Shown here: piece by piece, positions 1-10,180 of the stretch | Numbering within the stretch: the first letter of the stretch is position 1 | How the letters are laid out: every line of letters begins with the position of its first letter | From: Allosediminivita pacifica | Lineage (GTDB): Bacteria; Pseudomonadota; Alphaproteobacteria; Rhodobacterales; Rhodobacteraceae | Direction: 5' to 3' | DNA length: 64,000 nt | NCBI RefSeq assembly: GCF_003054175.1 | Contig: NZ_QBKN01000003.1 | Span: forward strand, 62,001-126,000 | Program-made: the position numbers and the translations under genes | The notes under the pieces: model-generated | Told to the model about the DNA's origin: nothing | The model's database searches: none | What the model saw: only the letters and a program-made list of their open reading frames with translations

Positions 1-3000
1 TGAACATGTCGCGGAACTCCAGCCGGTCGCCCTCGAGCACGTCGAAGTCCTTCAGGTCGTCGCCCGGTGACAGCAGATCCACGGGCAGGAAGACAAAGGT
101 ATCCGCCCCGTCCCCGCCGCGCAGGCTGTCGGGGTCCTCGCCGCCGATGATCGTGTCATCGCCGTCCTTGCCCTGGATGTTGTCGCCCCCGGCAAGCCCG
201 TAGATCGTGGTGTTCTCTCCCGCGATCCCGCTCAGGGTATCGCCGCCGCTGGTGCCCACCACCTCGGGCCCGTCAGAGGGCGGCGGCGGGGGCGGCGGTG
301 TCACCGTGTCGAGCGTCAGCCCCGGCCCCGAAACGCTCGCGGTGTTGGACGAGGTGTCGGTTGCCGTGACCGACGTGGTCAGCGCCCCGTCCGACAGCGT
401 CGAGAGATCCATGACCACCGTGCCGTTCGCCGCGACGGTCCCGGACGTGACCGTGGTGGTGCCGTCGCTGACCGTGATCACCGCCGTGGCATCGCCGTCG
501 AGGCCCGACAGCAGGAAGGACACCGCCCCGACCTCCGAGGAATCGATCGACTGGTCCGGCGCCGAGAGCGCCAGATTGCCGTCCTCGTCCGCCGAGGTAT
601 CCGGCGCCGCGGCCAGCGTCATCGCAGGGCCGCTCACCGTGGCCGTCGCATTTTCGGCATCGGTCGCGGTCAGCGTGCTGGTCAGCGGCCCGTCCGACAG
701 GGTGGACAGGTCCAGCGTCACCGTCCCGTCGGCCAGGATCACGCCCGAGGTGACCTCGCCGCTGCCGTCGCTCACCGTCAGCACCGCGGTCGCGTCGGCG
801 TCGAGCCCCGAGACCACGAAGTCGACCGCGCTAACCTCGCTCGCATCGATGGACAGATCAGGCGCGGTCAGCGCCAGGTTGCCATCGTCGTCGCCCGTGT
901 TCGGCGGCGGCCCCGACGTCGTGACGATCAGGCTACCGTCGCCCCACATCGACTGCGCATCAAGGTAACGCCCGTTGCGGATGTAGGCGAGCATGGTGAA
1001 ATCGTCGCCGCCGCCGTCAAGATCCACCTCAACCCGGCCCAGCGTGCCCTGGGTCACGATCCGGACAAACCCGCTGATGTCGGAGCCATCGTAGCCCGTG
1101 AACATGTCGCGGAACTCCAGCCGGTCGCCCTCGGCAAGGCTGAAGTCCTTCAGGTCATCGCCCGGCGCGATCAGGTCGTCGCTCAGGAAGACGAAGGTAT
1201 CCGCCCCCGCCCCGCCGCGCAGCGTATCCGGATCGGCGCCACCGATGATCGTGTCGTTCCCGTCCTTGCCCTGGATGGTGTCGCTGCCGGCCAGACCGTA
1301 GATCGTGGTGTTCTCGCCCGCGATCCCGCTCAGCCCGTCATTGCCGCTCGTGCCCACCACTTCGGGCCCGTCAGGCGGCGGGGGCGGCGGTGTCGTCGCG
1401 GTGTCGAGCGTCAGACCGGGGCCCGAAACGCTGGCCGTGTTCGACGAGGTGTCCGTCGCCGTGACCGTGCTGGTCAGCGGCCCGTCAGAGAGCGTCGACA
1501 GATCCAGCACCACGGTGCCATTGGCCGCGATGGCTCCAGACGTGACCGTGTTGATCCCGTCGCTGACCGTGATCACCGCCGTGGCATCCCCGTCAAGCCC
1601 CGACAGCACGAAAGACACGGCCCCGACCTCGGTCCCGTCGATGGACAGGTCCGGTGCCGAAAGCGCCAGGTTCCCGTCCTCGTCCGCCGAGGTATCCGGC
1701 GTGGCAGAAAGCGTGAGGGCAGGTCCGGTCACCGTGGCTGTCGCGCTCTGGGCATCGGTCGCCGTCAGCGTCGTGGTCAGCGGCCCGTCCGACAGCGTCG
1801 AGAGGTCCAGCGTCACGGTCCCGTCCGCGAGGATGACGCCCGAGGTGACCTCGTTCACCCCGTCGCTAACCACAAGGATCGCCGTCGCATCGCCGTCGAG
1901 CCCGCTCACCACGAAGTCGACCGCGCCGACCTCGCTCGCGTCGATCGCGGTATCGGGCGCGGCAAGCGCGAGGTTGCCGTCGTCGTCACCGCTGTTGGGC
2001 GGCGGGCTCGCCACCGACAGTGTGACCCCCGGCAGGGTGATGGTCTCGCCCGTCGGCGTGCTCGCCGTGATCGAGGTGGTCACCGCCCCGTCCGCGAAGC
2101 CCGTCAGATCAACGGTATAAGTGCCGTTGGTCGCGGCCACCGCGGTCACGGTGTTGGTGCCGTCGGTCACGGTGATGACCGCATCCGCATCCGCGTCGAG
2201 CCCCGAAACGACAAGCTCGACCGCCGCGATCTCGGTCGCGTCGATGTAGAGATCCGGCGCCGTCAGGGCCAGGTTGCCGTCATCGTCGGCCGAGGCCAGC
2301 GGCGTCGCCGAGATCACGGGGCCCAGCGCGGCCGCGGTCAACCCGAGGATTTCGGCAAAATAGACGATGCCGCTGCCCGTATCGACGCCCAGCCGCACGC
2401 CGGAGGCGACATCCTGCAACACGAGGGCGGACATCATCTGGCTGGCGGTCAAGCCCAGTCCCTGCGCCATCCGCGCGAGGCTGATCCTATCACCTTCGGC
2501 CACCGAGAAGCCCGCGACCTTGTCGAGCGTGCCGCCCAGCGTATCGGCGCCGAAGACGATCACGTCGGCCCCGGCGCCCGCGTCGATGTAGTCGGACCCG
2601 CCGCCGCCATCGATCGTGTCGTCGCCCGAGGTGCCGCTGATGCGGTCGCCGCCGTCCCCGCCCAGCACCCGCTGCGTCTCCTGCATGAAGCGCTCATCCC
2701 CGGCGAAGGTCCCGGCGGTCAGGCCGATCTCGGCCTCGAGGAACGCCGACAAGGCATTGGCATAGGCCGCATAGGCGGCATCCGTGTAGTGCACGTTGTC
2801 CGGCGACAGGCCGGTGACATCCACGGGGTTCTGGAACAACAGGATATTGGGGTTCACCGCGGCCCGCGCCTGCACGGTCGCGATGATCCCGGGCACGTAG
2901 GTGCCGTTGCCTGCATCCCCGACGACCGTGGTGCCGTTCACGGTGGAATAGCCTTCGTTGAGGTAATGCGCGAAGATCTCCGGCGTGCCCGCCCGGACCT

Positions 3001-4225
3001 TCGGTGCCAGCGTCGAGATCACGAAGTAGGACTCGGCACTGCCCGGCATGGCGAGGAACTGGTCGATCGCCTTGCCGATGTTGTTCATGATCGAGGGGAA
3101 CCGGCTCGAGAAGAAACCGCTCTCGCCGCTGTTGAAGTCGTTCGTCCCCGCCATGAACAGCACCACGTCGGGTGCGAAGGCATCGAGGTTGTCGGAAAGA
3201 TCCGAGGCACCCGCGGCGCTGTCGTTGCGGACGATGTCGCGCAGGGGCATGCCGCCGATGGCGCTGTGCTCGGCGTCCATCATGCCGTCCGGGCCGCTTT
3301 CGAGGAAGCCGACGTAGTCGAACCAGCCCCCCGCATCGATGATGTTGTCGAAGAAATCCTGCCGGTAGCCGTCGCGCAGTTCTGGGACCTCGGTCGGGTC
3401 GTCGCCGTTCACCCAGCCCACCGTCAGCGAGTCGCCGATGGCAAGCACCTTGGCCGCCTCGGCGAAATAGCCCGCCTCCATATCGATCACGAGCCCCTCG
3501 GCCACCCCGGCAAAGGTGGCAGCACCGGTGGCATCGACAGGCACCGGGATCTCCGCCTCGGTGAACGAGAAGGACGTCACCTCCATCGAGGTCGAGATGT
3601 TCGGGTCGATGGCCCCGTGCCAACTCTCGAGGTTATCGGCCCCCGTCCACAGGCTGGTCATCACCCGCATCTGCTCGTCCGGGATCGGCAGGGGCGCGTT
3701 TTCGCCCCGCACTTCGTAGAACAGCCGGTCGTCGACGAACCAGCGGATCGCATCCGGCGCCCAGTCGATGCGGTAGTCGTGGAACCCCTCCGAGGCATCG
3801 AAGCCCAGCTCGATGTCCTCCTCGATGTGGTTCGCCAGCTTGTCGTCGTCGTAGTAGTAGTTGATGCTCACCTGGGTGGGGTTGTTGCCCAGGAATTCGA
3901 AGTCGATCTCGTTGTGCTTGTCCGCACCGAAGTATTCGCCGGTGTAGAGGAAGAAGGCCGAGACAGTCCCGGGCTCGCCGGAAGTCTTCAGGCTCATCTC
4001 GAAGGCTCCGTAGCCGAAGTAGTCGCGCGACTGGACCTCGGCCCCGGTAAAGGGCTTGCCATCCTTGTCGGCCCCGTCAAGTCCGAGCGTCAGGCTCCCC
4101 CCGCCCACTTGAACGTAGTCGGCTTCCCACGCGGTCTGGTTCCACGTGGAGGCCACTGCGAAGTCGGAACTGTTCCAGAAGGTCGTGTCGTAGGAATCGA
4201 ACGAATCGGAAATCTCTTGTGCCAC
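1..4225 (-). CDS. Secreted RTX protein: GH16 glycanase + SGNH esterase + Ig-like and RTX repeats (3' end outside window)
   Basis: The reading frame runs unbroken from a GTG at 4225 to the left edge, giving 1,408 visible residues with the C-terminus missing. Residues 1-240 form a GH16 beta-glucanase fold; HNEIDFEFLGN carries the E106/D108/E110 catalytic triad. About residues 255-510 form an SGNH/GDSL hydrolase with IGDSLTVGW, GTNDF and a DNVHYTD Asp/His block. Then come an RTX nonapeptide block (GGDGGDRISGTSGDDTIDGG), three Ig-like modules of about 100 residues, another RTX block, two more modules and a third RTX block. There is no N-terminal signal peptide, which fits type I secretion by a C-terminal signal that would lie outside the window. 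Inference: it depolymerises and de-esterifies an acylated beta-glucan or exopolysaccharide, as GH16 ExsH-like enzymes do in rhizobia. ATG is absent near the start; GGGGAA lies upstream of the GTG. Confidence 0.85.
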   Translation of the reverse strand, partial: MAQEISDSFDSYDTTFWNSSDFAVASTWNQTAWEADYVQVGGGSLTLGLDGADKDGKPFTGAEVQSRDYFGYGAFEMSLKTSGEPGTVSAFFLYTGEYFGADKHNEIDFEFLGNNPTQVSINYYYDDDKLANHIEEDIELGFDASEGFHDYRIDWAPDAIRWFVDDRLFYEVRGENAPLPIPDEQMRVMTSLWTGADNLESWHGAIDPNISTSMEVTSFSFTEAEIPVPVDATGAATFAGVAEGLVIDMEAGYFAEAAKVLAIGDSLTVGWVNGDDPTEVPELRDGYRQDFFDNIIDAGGWFDYVGFLESGPDGMMDAEHSAIGGMPLRDIVRNDSAAGASDLSDNLDAFAPDVVLFMAGTNDFNSGESGFFSSRFPSIMNNIGKAIDQFLAMPGSAESYFVISTLAPKVRAGTPEIFAHYLNEGYSTVNGTTVVGDAGNGTYVPGIIATVQARAAVNPNILLFQNPVDVTGLSPDNVHYTDAAYAAYANALSAFLEAEIGLTAGTFAGDERFMQETQRVLGGDGGDRISGTSGDDTIDGGGGSDYIDAGAGADVIVFGADTLGGTLDKVAGFSVAEGDRISLARMAQGLGLTASQMMSALVLQDVASGVRLGVDTGSGIVYFAEILGLTAAALGPVISATPLASADDDGNLALTAPDLYIDATEIAAVELVVSGLDADADAVITVTDGTNTVTAVAATNGTYTVDLTGFADGAVTTSITASTPTGETITLPGVTLSVASPPPNSGDDDGNLALAAPDTAIDASEVGAVDFVVSGLDGDATAILVVSDGVNEVTSGVILADGTVTLDLSTLSDGPLTTTLTATDAQSATATVTGPALTLSATPDTSADEDGNLALSAPDLSIDGTEVGAVSFVLSGLDGDATAVITVSDGINTVTSGAIAANGTVVLDLSTLSDGPLTSTVTATDTSSNTASVSGPGLTLDTATTPPPPPPDGPEVVGTSGNDGLSGIAGENTTIYGLAGSDTIQGKDGNDTIIGGADPDTLRGGAGADTFVFLSDDLIAPGDDLKDFSLAEGDRLEFRDMFTGYDGSDISGFVRIVTQGTLGRVEVDLDGGGDDFTMLAYIRNGRYLDAQSMWGDGSLIVTTSGPPPNTGDDDGNLALTAPDLSIDASEVSAVDFVVSGLDADATAVLTVSDGSGEVTSGVILADGTVTLDLSTLSDGPLTSTLTATDAENATATVSGPAMTLAAAPDTSADEDGNLALSAPDQSIDSSEVGAVSFLLSGLDGDATAVITVSDGTTTVTSGTVAANGTVVMDLSTLSDGALTTSVTATDTSSNTASVSGPGLTLDTVTPPPPPPPSDGPEVVGTSGGDTLSGIAGENTTIYGLAGGDNIQGKDGDDTIIGGEDPDSLRGGDGADTFVFLPVDLLSPGDDLKDFDVLEGDRLEFRDMF
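2..2013 (-). repeat. Tandem 1,098-bp (366-residue) internal repeat in the RTX protein gene
   Basis: The stretch 2-915 is repeated at 1100-2013 with a constant 1,098-bp offset, a multiple of three. For example, GAACATGTCGCGGAACTCC occurs at 2 and again at 1100. Each copy encodes one RTX calcium-binding block plus two Ig-like modules that begin DxDGNLAL and contain VSGLDxDATAV. By eye the copies are about 80% or more identical at the DNA level. A further, more diverged module lies at 2016-2310. The array suggests recent intragenic duplication of a spacer or binding unit. Confidence 0.85.
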
Positions 4226-4575
4226 GAAAATTCCCCAAAAATAAAAGTTGGGCCGATACCGAAAAATTAATTCTTTTCAATAAAATGCGCCGGCAAAAAT
4301 CACGCCGGCACATCTGGAAGGACCAAACCGGCCCGGCCAATATGAGGAAATAAGGCGCCTCCCGGGGCTTCATGTCAAGCGCAGCGGCCCTGACACCGTC
4401 CGATCCGGCGCCCCCGACGCGACGGCTGGCGCGTGAATTTGCGCTCTGCGGGATAGCCAGTCGCCCGGGAAGATGCACGGTCTACTGCCGTAAGGCAGGG
4501 CAGTTCCCCAAACGCAATCCGGCGCCACAGGGGCGCCGGACCGGATCATTTCAGCAATGTCGCGCAGAAGGCGTC
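4226..4575. other. Intergenic region between the RTX gene and asd, with AT-rich leader and inverted repeats
   Basis: No gene is convincing here. The 4230-4285 stretch is strikingly AT-rich for this genome (AAAAATTAATTCTTTT) and lies directly upstream of the GTG of the RTX protein. Read on the minus strand it contains a possible -35 (TTGAAA) followed by a weak TATCGG. An imperfect inverted repeat, TGCGCCGGC and GCCGGCACA, lies at about 4285-4312. A short hairpin CTGCC-GTAA-GGCAG lies near 4484-4497. Rarely read AT-rich leaders of this kind are typical of silencer-controlled exopolysaccharide genes, but that is inference. Confidence 0.4.
4519..4539 (-). terminator. Hairpin downstream of asd
   Basis: CCGGCGCC-ACAGG-GGCGCCGG is a perfect 8-bp GC stem with a 5-nt loop, 37 nt past the asd stop on the minus strand. 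On that strand it is followed by ATTGCGTTT rather than a clean T-run, so termination may be weak. Confidence 0.5.
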
Positions 4576-5598
4576 TCAGCCCTTCTGCAGCACCTTCTGA
4601 CCAAAGACCTCGGCGATCTGGACCGCGTTCAGGGCCGCGCCCTTGCGCAGGTTGTCCGACACGCACCAGAAGTTCAGGCCGTTGTCGATCGTGCTGTCCT
4701 GGCGGATGCGGCTGATGAAGGTCGCGAAATCGCCCACGCATTCGACCGGCGTCACGTAGCCGCCGTCCTCGCGCTTGTCGACGACCATGATGCCCGGCGC
4801 CTCGCGCAGGATGTCACGCGCCTCGTCCTCGTCGAGGAAATCCTCGGTCTCGATGTTCACCGATTCCGCGTGGCCGACGAAGACCGGCACCCGCACGCAG
4901 GTCGCCGTGACCTTGATCGACGGATCGACGATCTTCTTCGTCTCCACGACCATCTTCCACTCTTCCTTGGTGGAACCGTCTTCCATGAAGACGTCGATGT
5001 GCGGGATCACGTTGAAGGCGATCTGCTTCTGGAACTTCTTCGGCGGCACCTCGTCGGTCGGGTTGTAGATCGACTTGGTCTGGTTCCAGAGCTCGTCGAC
5101 ACCCTCTTTGCCCGCACCCGAGGTCGCCTGGTAGGTCGACACCACGACGCGCTTGATCTTGGCGCGGTCATGCAGCGGCTTCAGCGCCACCACCATCTGC
5201 GCGGTCGAGCAGTTGGGGTTGGCGATGATGTTCTTCTTGGAATAGCCCAGAACCGCGTCGGCGTTCACCTCCGGCACGACCAGCGGAACATCCGGGTCGT
5301 AGCGGTAGAGCGAGCTGTTGTCGATCACGACGCAGCCGGCCTTGGCGGCGATGGGCGCGTATTCCTTCGTCGCGTCCGAGCCGATGGCGAACAGCGCCAT
5401 ATCCCAGCCGGTGAAGTCGAACTGCGCGATGTCCTGGGTCTTGAGCGTCTTGTCCCCGAAGCTGACCTCGGTGCCGAGCGAACGGCGCGACGCCAGCGCG
5501 GCGATCTCGTCGACGGGGAATTCCCGCTCGGCGAGGATGTTCAGCATTTCGCGGCCCACATTGCCCGTGGCACCGGCGACAACGACCTTGTAGCCCAT
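4576..5598 (-). CDS. asd: Aspartate-semialdehyde dehydrogenase
   Basis: This 340-residue enzyme reduces L-aspartyl-4-phosphate to aspartate semialdehyde with NADPH, the branch point to lysine/DAP, threonine and methionine. An N-terminal Rossmann motif (VAGATGNVGREM) is followed by the catalytic cysteine in NPNCSTAQM (Cys130). Length and motifs are typical of the bacterial family. It is divergent from the capD/wbpM-like gene; the 216-bp gap holds a CtrA-like box. dapD, dapE and lysA lie elsewhere in the window, so the DAP pathway genes are near each other but not in one operon. Confidence 0.96.
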   Translation of the reverse strand: MGYKVVVAGATGNVGREMLNILAEREFPVDEIAALASRRSLGTEVSFGDKTLKTQDIAQFDFTGWDMALFAIGSDATKEYAPIAAKAGCVVIDNSSLYRYDPDVPLVVPEVNADAVLGYSKKNIIANPNCSTAQMVVALKPLHDRAKIKRVVVSTYQATSGAGKEGVDELWNQTKSIYNPTDEVPPKKFQKQIAFNVIPHIDVFMEDGSTKEEWKMVVETKKIVDPSIKVTATCVRVPVFVGHAESVNIETEDFLDEDEARDILREAPGIMVVDKREDGGYVTPVECVGDFATFISRIRQDSTIDNGLNFWCVSDNLRKGAALNAVQIAEVFGQKVLQKG

Positions 5599-5734
5599 GT
5601 GGCTCTCCCATCATCATGTCTCTCGGCCCTGTCGGCAGGGCCGGGTTGGCGGGTTGTCTACCCCATGCCGCGTCGCAGTGAAAGGCCCCCGCAGAGGAAG
5701 GCCTCCCTCGCGTTAACCAAATTGCCGACACGGA

Positions 5735-5750
5735 TTAACCCCGGTTTAAC
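5735..5750. promoter_or_regulatory. CtrA-like binding site TTAA-N7-TTAAC
   Basis: TTAACCCCGGTTTAAC fits the alphaproteobacterial CtrA consensus TTAA-N7-TTAAC exactly. A further TTAACC lies at 5713. The site sits 65 nt before the ATG of the sugar dehydratase and 136 nt before asd, so it could act on either gene. CtrA commonly controls motility and envelope polysaccharide genes in this group (established knowledge); occupancy here is inference. Confidence 0.55.
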
Positions 5751-5814
5751 CCGTGACATGTCTGTTGGTTGCCGACCCGGCCGCCCCTGCGCGCGGTCCG
5801 GCAAGGAAGCCCGG

Positions 5815-7686
5815 ATGATCTACGAATTCGTCTCGACCCTCTCGCGCCGTCGCAAGATCAGCCTCTTCGCGGCGATGGACGGGGCGACGATCGCCCTCGC
5901 CCTGCTCTGCGCCTGGCAGGTCATGCCGCAGCACATCGGTCCCGCGGAACTGCACGCCATCGGCGCGGCGGCCGTCGGTGCCGGCCTTGCCATGGGCCTC
6001 GGGCTCGGGCTCTACCGCCTCACGCTCAATGCCTACGAAACAAGGGGCCTGACCCGCACCGCCCTTTCGGCCGCCGCGGCAGGTCTCGCAGCACTCGGGA
6101 TGGACCGTTACCTCGGCGCGGGCCTGCCGCTGCAGGGCTACGTGACCTTTGCCCTGCTCCTGATGGTGCTTGCCACCGGCTGGCGCGTGGCGCTGCGGCA
6201 TGTGACGCTCGCCATCTACCGCCGCGGCCAGAAACGCATGCGGATCATCGTCTATGGCGCCGGTCAGACCGGGCAGCAGTTCGTCGCCGCCCTGCGCACC
6301 GATGCCGCCATCCTTCCGGTGGCCTTCGTCGACGACAATCCCACGGTCCAGGGCCAAAGCCTCATGGGCCTGCGGGTGCATGCCCCCACCAAGCTGCCCG
6401 ACCTGATCGAACGTGGTGCCGTCGACCGCGTGGTGCTCACCATGCCCTCCATGAGCGCCGCCGCCCGTGCCCGCATCGCCCATGACCTGCGGCTCATCGG
6501 CTGCGAGGCGCATTCCCTCCCCTCCTTCGCCGAACTGGTGCGCGAGGGCGATCTTACCCGCCGCGCCACCCCCGTCTCGCTCGACTGCCTCGTGGGCCGC
6601 AACCGGCTCGAGAAGGAGCTGCCCGGCGTGCAGCACGTCTATTCCGGCCGCCGCATCCTGATCACCGGCGCGGGCGGCTCCATCGGGTCGGAACTCTGCC
6701 GTCAGCTTCTGGCCTGCCGGCCGGAAAAGCTCGTGCTGGTCGACCAGTCGGAACTCGCCCTCTACACGATCGAGAAGGAACTGCGCGAATTCGACCCGGG
6801 GATCGAAGTCGTGCCGGTCCTCGGCTCGGTACTCGAGGTCGACCTCATGCGCCGCACCATGGTGGAGCAGGAGGTCGAGATCGTGCTTCACGCCGCCGCC
6901 TACAAGCATGTCCCCATGGTCGAGGCGAATCCCCTGCGCGGGCTCGACAACAACGTCTTCGGCACCCGCAACATGGCCGAGGCCGCCCGCGACTGCGGCG
7001 TGGATCGCTTCGTGCTCGTTTCATCGGACAAGGCCGTGCGCCCCACGAACGTCATGGGGGCCTCCAAGCGCCTGTCGGAGCTGGTGGTGCAGGACCTGGC
7101 CGCGCGCCCCGGTGGGACGCGCTTTTCCATGGTCCGCTTCGGCAACGTGCTGGGATCGAGCGGCTCGGTCATTCCCCTCTTCGAGGAACAGATCGCCCGC
7201 GGCGGGCCGGTCACGCTCACGCACCCCGATGTCACCCGCTACTTCATGACGATCTCCGAGGCCGCGCGCCTCGTACTGCTGGCAGGCTCCTTCTCGCGCG
7301 GCGGCGATCTCTTCGTGCTCGACATGGGCAAACCCGTGCCCATCCGCCGTCTCGCCGTGCAGATGATCGAGGCCGCCGGTTATGCCGTGAAGGACGACGC
7401 CAACCCGCAGGGCGATATCGAGATCCGCATCACGGGTCTGCGCCAGGGCGAGAAGATGCACGAGGAACTGCTGATCGCGCCCGACATGCTGACCACGCCG
7501 CACCACAAGATCCTGCGCGCCCAGGAAGGCGCCCTTTCGGAGTTCGAGATCGCCACCGCCCTCAAGGACCTGCGTCGCGCCATCGACACGCTTGATGAAG
7601 ACGGCGCGCGCGCTGTCATCGCCCGCTGGGTCGAAGGGCAGTTGCCCGCCGCCCCCCAGCGCGTGCTGCAGGGCGAACTCGGCTAG
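5815..7686 (+). CDS. Membrane-bound nucleoside-diphosphate-sugar 4,6-dehydratase (CapD/WbpM family)
   Basis: The 623-residue product has about four N-terminal membrane helices (residues 15-120), a first nucleotide-binding fold (IIVYGAGQTGQQF) and a C-terminal extended SDR domain with ITGAGGSIGSEL. The catalytic block SSDKAVRPTNVMGASKR has Met where most SDRs have Tyr; this Ser-Met-Lys triad is the hallmark of WbpM/PglF-type UDP-GlcNAc 4,6-dehydratases. It makes UDP-4-keto-6-deoxy-HexNAc for surface polysaccharide or O-antigen. I chose the ATG at 5815, preceded by AAGGAAG. The open frame continues upstream, but there it is antisense to asd. The gene could serve the capsule island at 45-53 kb. 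Confidence 0.88.
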   Translation: MIYEFVSTLSRRRKISLFAAMDGATIALALLCAWQVMPQHIGPAELHAIGAAAVGAGLAMGLGLGLYRLTLNAYETRGLTRTALSAAAAGLAALGMDRYLGAGLPLQGYVTFALLLMVLATGWRVALRHVTLAIYRRGQKRMRIIVYGAGQTGQQFVAALRTDAAILPVAFVDDNPTVQGQSLMGLRVHAPTKLPDLIERGAVDRVVLTMPSMSAAARARIAHDLRLIGCEAHSLPSFAELVREGDLTRRATPVSLDCLVGRNRLEKELPGVQHVYSGRRILITGAGGSIGSELCRQLLACRPEKLVLVDQSELALYTIEKELREFDPGIEVVPVLGSVLEVDLMRRTMVEQEVEIVLHAAAYKHVPMVEANPLRGLDNNVFGTRNMAEAARDCGVDRFVLVSSDKAVRPTNVMGASKRLSELVVQDLAARPGGTRFSMVRFGNVLGSSGSVIPLFEEQIARGGPVTLTHPDVTRYFMTISEAARLVLLAGSFSRGGDLFVLDMGKPVPIRRLAVQMIEAAGYAVKDDANPQGDIEIRITGLRQGEKMHEELLIAPDMLTTPHHKILRAQEGALSEFEIATALKDLRRAIDTLDEDGARAVIARWVEGQLPAAPQRVLQGELG

Positions 7687-7690
7687 GGCC

Positions 7691-8533
7691 TCACCGCCCC
7701 GGAATGTCGCTGCGCGCGGGCTCGGGATGCCATTCCTCGATCTGGGCCGCGGCCTCCTCGGCCGTCTCCACGAAACGGAACAGGTCCAGATCCGCGCGGC
7801 TGATCGTGCCCGCATCGGCGAGCGCGTCCCAGTTCACGATAGTCTCCCAGAACTGCCGCCCGAACAGCAGGATCGGCAGTCGGTCCATCCGCCCCGTCTG
7901 GATCAGCGTCAGCGCCTCGAACAGCTCGTCCAGCGTCCCGAAGCCGCCGGGAAACACGCAGATCGCCCGCGCGCGCATCAGGAAATGCATCTTCCGGATC
8001 GCGAAATAGTGGAAGTTGAAGGCCAGGTCCGGCGTCACGTAGGCGTTGGGCGCCTGCTCGTGCGGCAGCACGATGTTCAACCCGATCGACACACCGCCCT
8101 CGTCCGCGGCGCCGCGGTTGCCGGCCTCCATCACGCCGGGGCCGCCGCCCGTCACCACCACGTAATCGCGGTTGCCCGAGGCCAGCGACTTGCGCGTCAT
8201 CAGGCGGGCAAATTTGCGCGCCTCATCGTAGAAATGCGAAAGATCCGCCAGCGTCCGCGTTTTCGCGCCCTCCTTCTCGGCCGGTTCGGGAATGCGCGCG
8301 CCACCGAACAGCACGATGGTCGAATTCACCTCGTGCTCGTCCAGCAGAAGCTGGAATTTCAGCAGCTCCAGCTGAAGCCGCACAGGGCGCAGATCCTCGC
8401 GCGCGAGGAAATCGCCGTCGGTAAAGGCAAGCCGGTAGCTGGGCGACAGCGTCTGCGGCGTCTCGGGCACGTCCGCGGCGGTGCGCATGTCGGTGCCCGC
8501 GTCTCGGAAATGGCTGCGTCTGTCGTCGGTCAT
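7691..8533 (-). CDS. LOG family protein (TIGR00730-like nucleotide hydrolase)
   Basis: This 280-residue protein has the LOG/lysine-decarboxylase-like Rossmann fold with [14 protein letters not shown] and [12 protein letters not shown], the two signature motifs. Characterised members cleave nucleoside 5'-monophosphates (LONELY GUY, cytokinin riboside 5'-monophosphate phosphoribohydrolase); bacterial homologues act in purine nucleotide turnover. I start at the ATG at 8533 (MTDDRRSHF), which has AAGGAAGG at good spacing; the frame stays open further upstream without homology-like sequence. It converges on the capD-like gene with 4 bp between stops and is divergent from dapD. Confidence 0.85.
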   Translation of the reverse strand: MTDDRRSHFRDAGTDMRTAADVPETPQTLSPSYRLAFTDGDFLAREDLRPVRLQLELLKFQLLLDEHEVNSTIVLFGGARIPEPAEKEGAKTRTLADLSHFYDEARKFARLMTRKSLASGNRDYVVVTGGGPGVMEAGNRGAADEGGVSIGLNIVLPHEQAPNAYVTPDLAFNFHYFAIRKMHFLMRARAICVFPGGFGTLDELFEALTLIQTGRMDRLPILLFGRQFWETIVNWDALADAGTISRADLDLFRFVETAEEAAAQIEEWHPEPARSDIPGR

Positions 8534-8700
8534 CGGGCCTACCTTCCTTGTCACGAAATCCTCCCCTATCGCCAAAGCCGACCGCGCACCAGCGGGGCCG
8601 CGACGCCACCGCGCCCCCGCAACCCGCAACGCTGCGCGATTGCGCGCCCGCCCCCGCCCGCGTAGAACCCGCCGCAAACGCCACGAGAGGGACGCTACCC

Positions 8701-9528
<828 letters not shown>

Positions 9529-9632
9529 TCCAATCCCGGCGGCGGCGGGGTCAGGCAGATTTGACTGCACCGCCGTCGGGAACCTCCGGGCCCCTCACGC
9601 CGTTGCGATCCCGAGCGACAACGGAGGGCCTA

Positions 9633-9875
9633 ATGGGCATCGGATTTCTTGGCGCGATCATCGTCGGCGGTCTCGCCGGCTGGATTGCCAGCAGCATCAT
9701 GAACTCGGACACCGGGATTCTACTCAACATCATTCTCGGCATCGTCGGCGCCGTCGTGCTGAACGCGATCCTCGCGCTTTTCGGCATCTACGCGGCGAAC
9801 GCATGGATCCCGCAGCTGATCGTCGGCATCATCGGCGCCTGCCTGCTGATCTGGGGCTACCGAAAGGTAAGCTGA
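9633..9875 (+). CDS. GlsB/YeaQ/YmgE-family small membrane protein
   Basis: The 80-residue product consists almost wholly of hydrophobic helices with the Gly-rich start GFLGAIIVGGLAGWIAS, characteristic of the transglycosylase-associated (YeaQ/YmgE, GlsB) stress family. The function is poorly defined; members are often induced by general stress. A GGAGG lies 8 nt before the ATG. The gene is monocistronic by its surroundings: a 104-bp gap follows dapD and an intrinsic terminator follows its stop. Confidence 0.85.
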   Translation: MGIGFLGAIIVGGLAGWIASSIMNSDTGILLNIILGIVGAVVLNAILALFGIYAANAWIPQLIVGIIGACLLIWGYRKVS

Positions 9876-9901
9876 CGCGTCTGACCACGTGACGACCCAA
9901 G

Positions 9902-9936
9902 CGCCCGCCCTCCGGAATCCGGAGAGCGGGCGTTTT
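9902..9936 (+). terminator. Intrinsic terminator after the YeaQ-like gene
   Basis: CGCCCGC and GCGGGCG form the outer stem and CTCCGG/CCGGAG the inner stem, followed by TTTT. It lies 26 nt after the stop. The T-run touches the stop codon of the convergent DUF6525-like gene. Confidence 0.8.
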
Positions 9937-10180
9937 CATGTCCGGGGGTCGGCCCGGTCCAGCTGGCGCGCTTCCGCCCTGCTGAGCCGGGCAATCGCCG
10001 CCGCCTCGCAACCGCCGCTCTCGGCGAGCGCCCGGGCCCAAAGCTTGCGCAGCGACCTTGGCGACCAGGGCAGAGCTGCCTGCATGGCCCAGTGCCTGAC
10101 GGGTTCGGGCAGCCTGTCATGTTCGCGCATCGGATCGCCCCGGCGACGGCCGTTGGCCAGCGCCGCGGGAAGGTTGCCGC

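Noticed and set aside
2789-4270. 493-residue plus-strand frame over the RTX gene
   Set aside because: It is a shadow: the minus strand shows clear GH16 and SGNH motifs.
4372-5814. Plus-strand extension of the capD/wbpM-like frame upstream to 4372
   Set aside because: It is antisense to asd, rich in His/Arg/Asp shadow composition, and the ATG at 5815 has a good ribosome-binding site and homology start.
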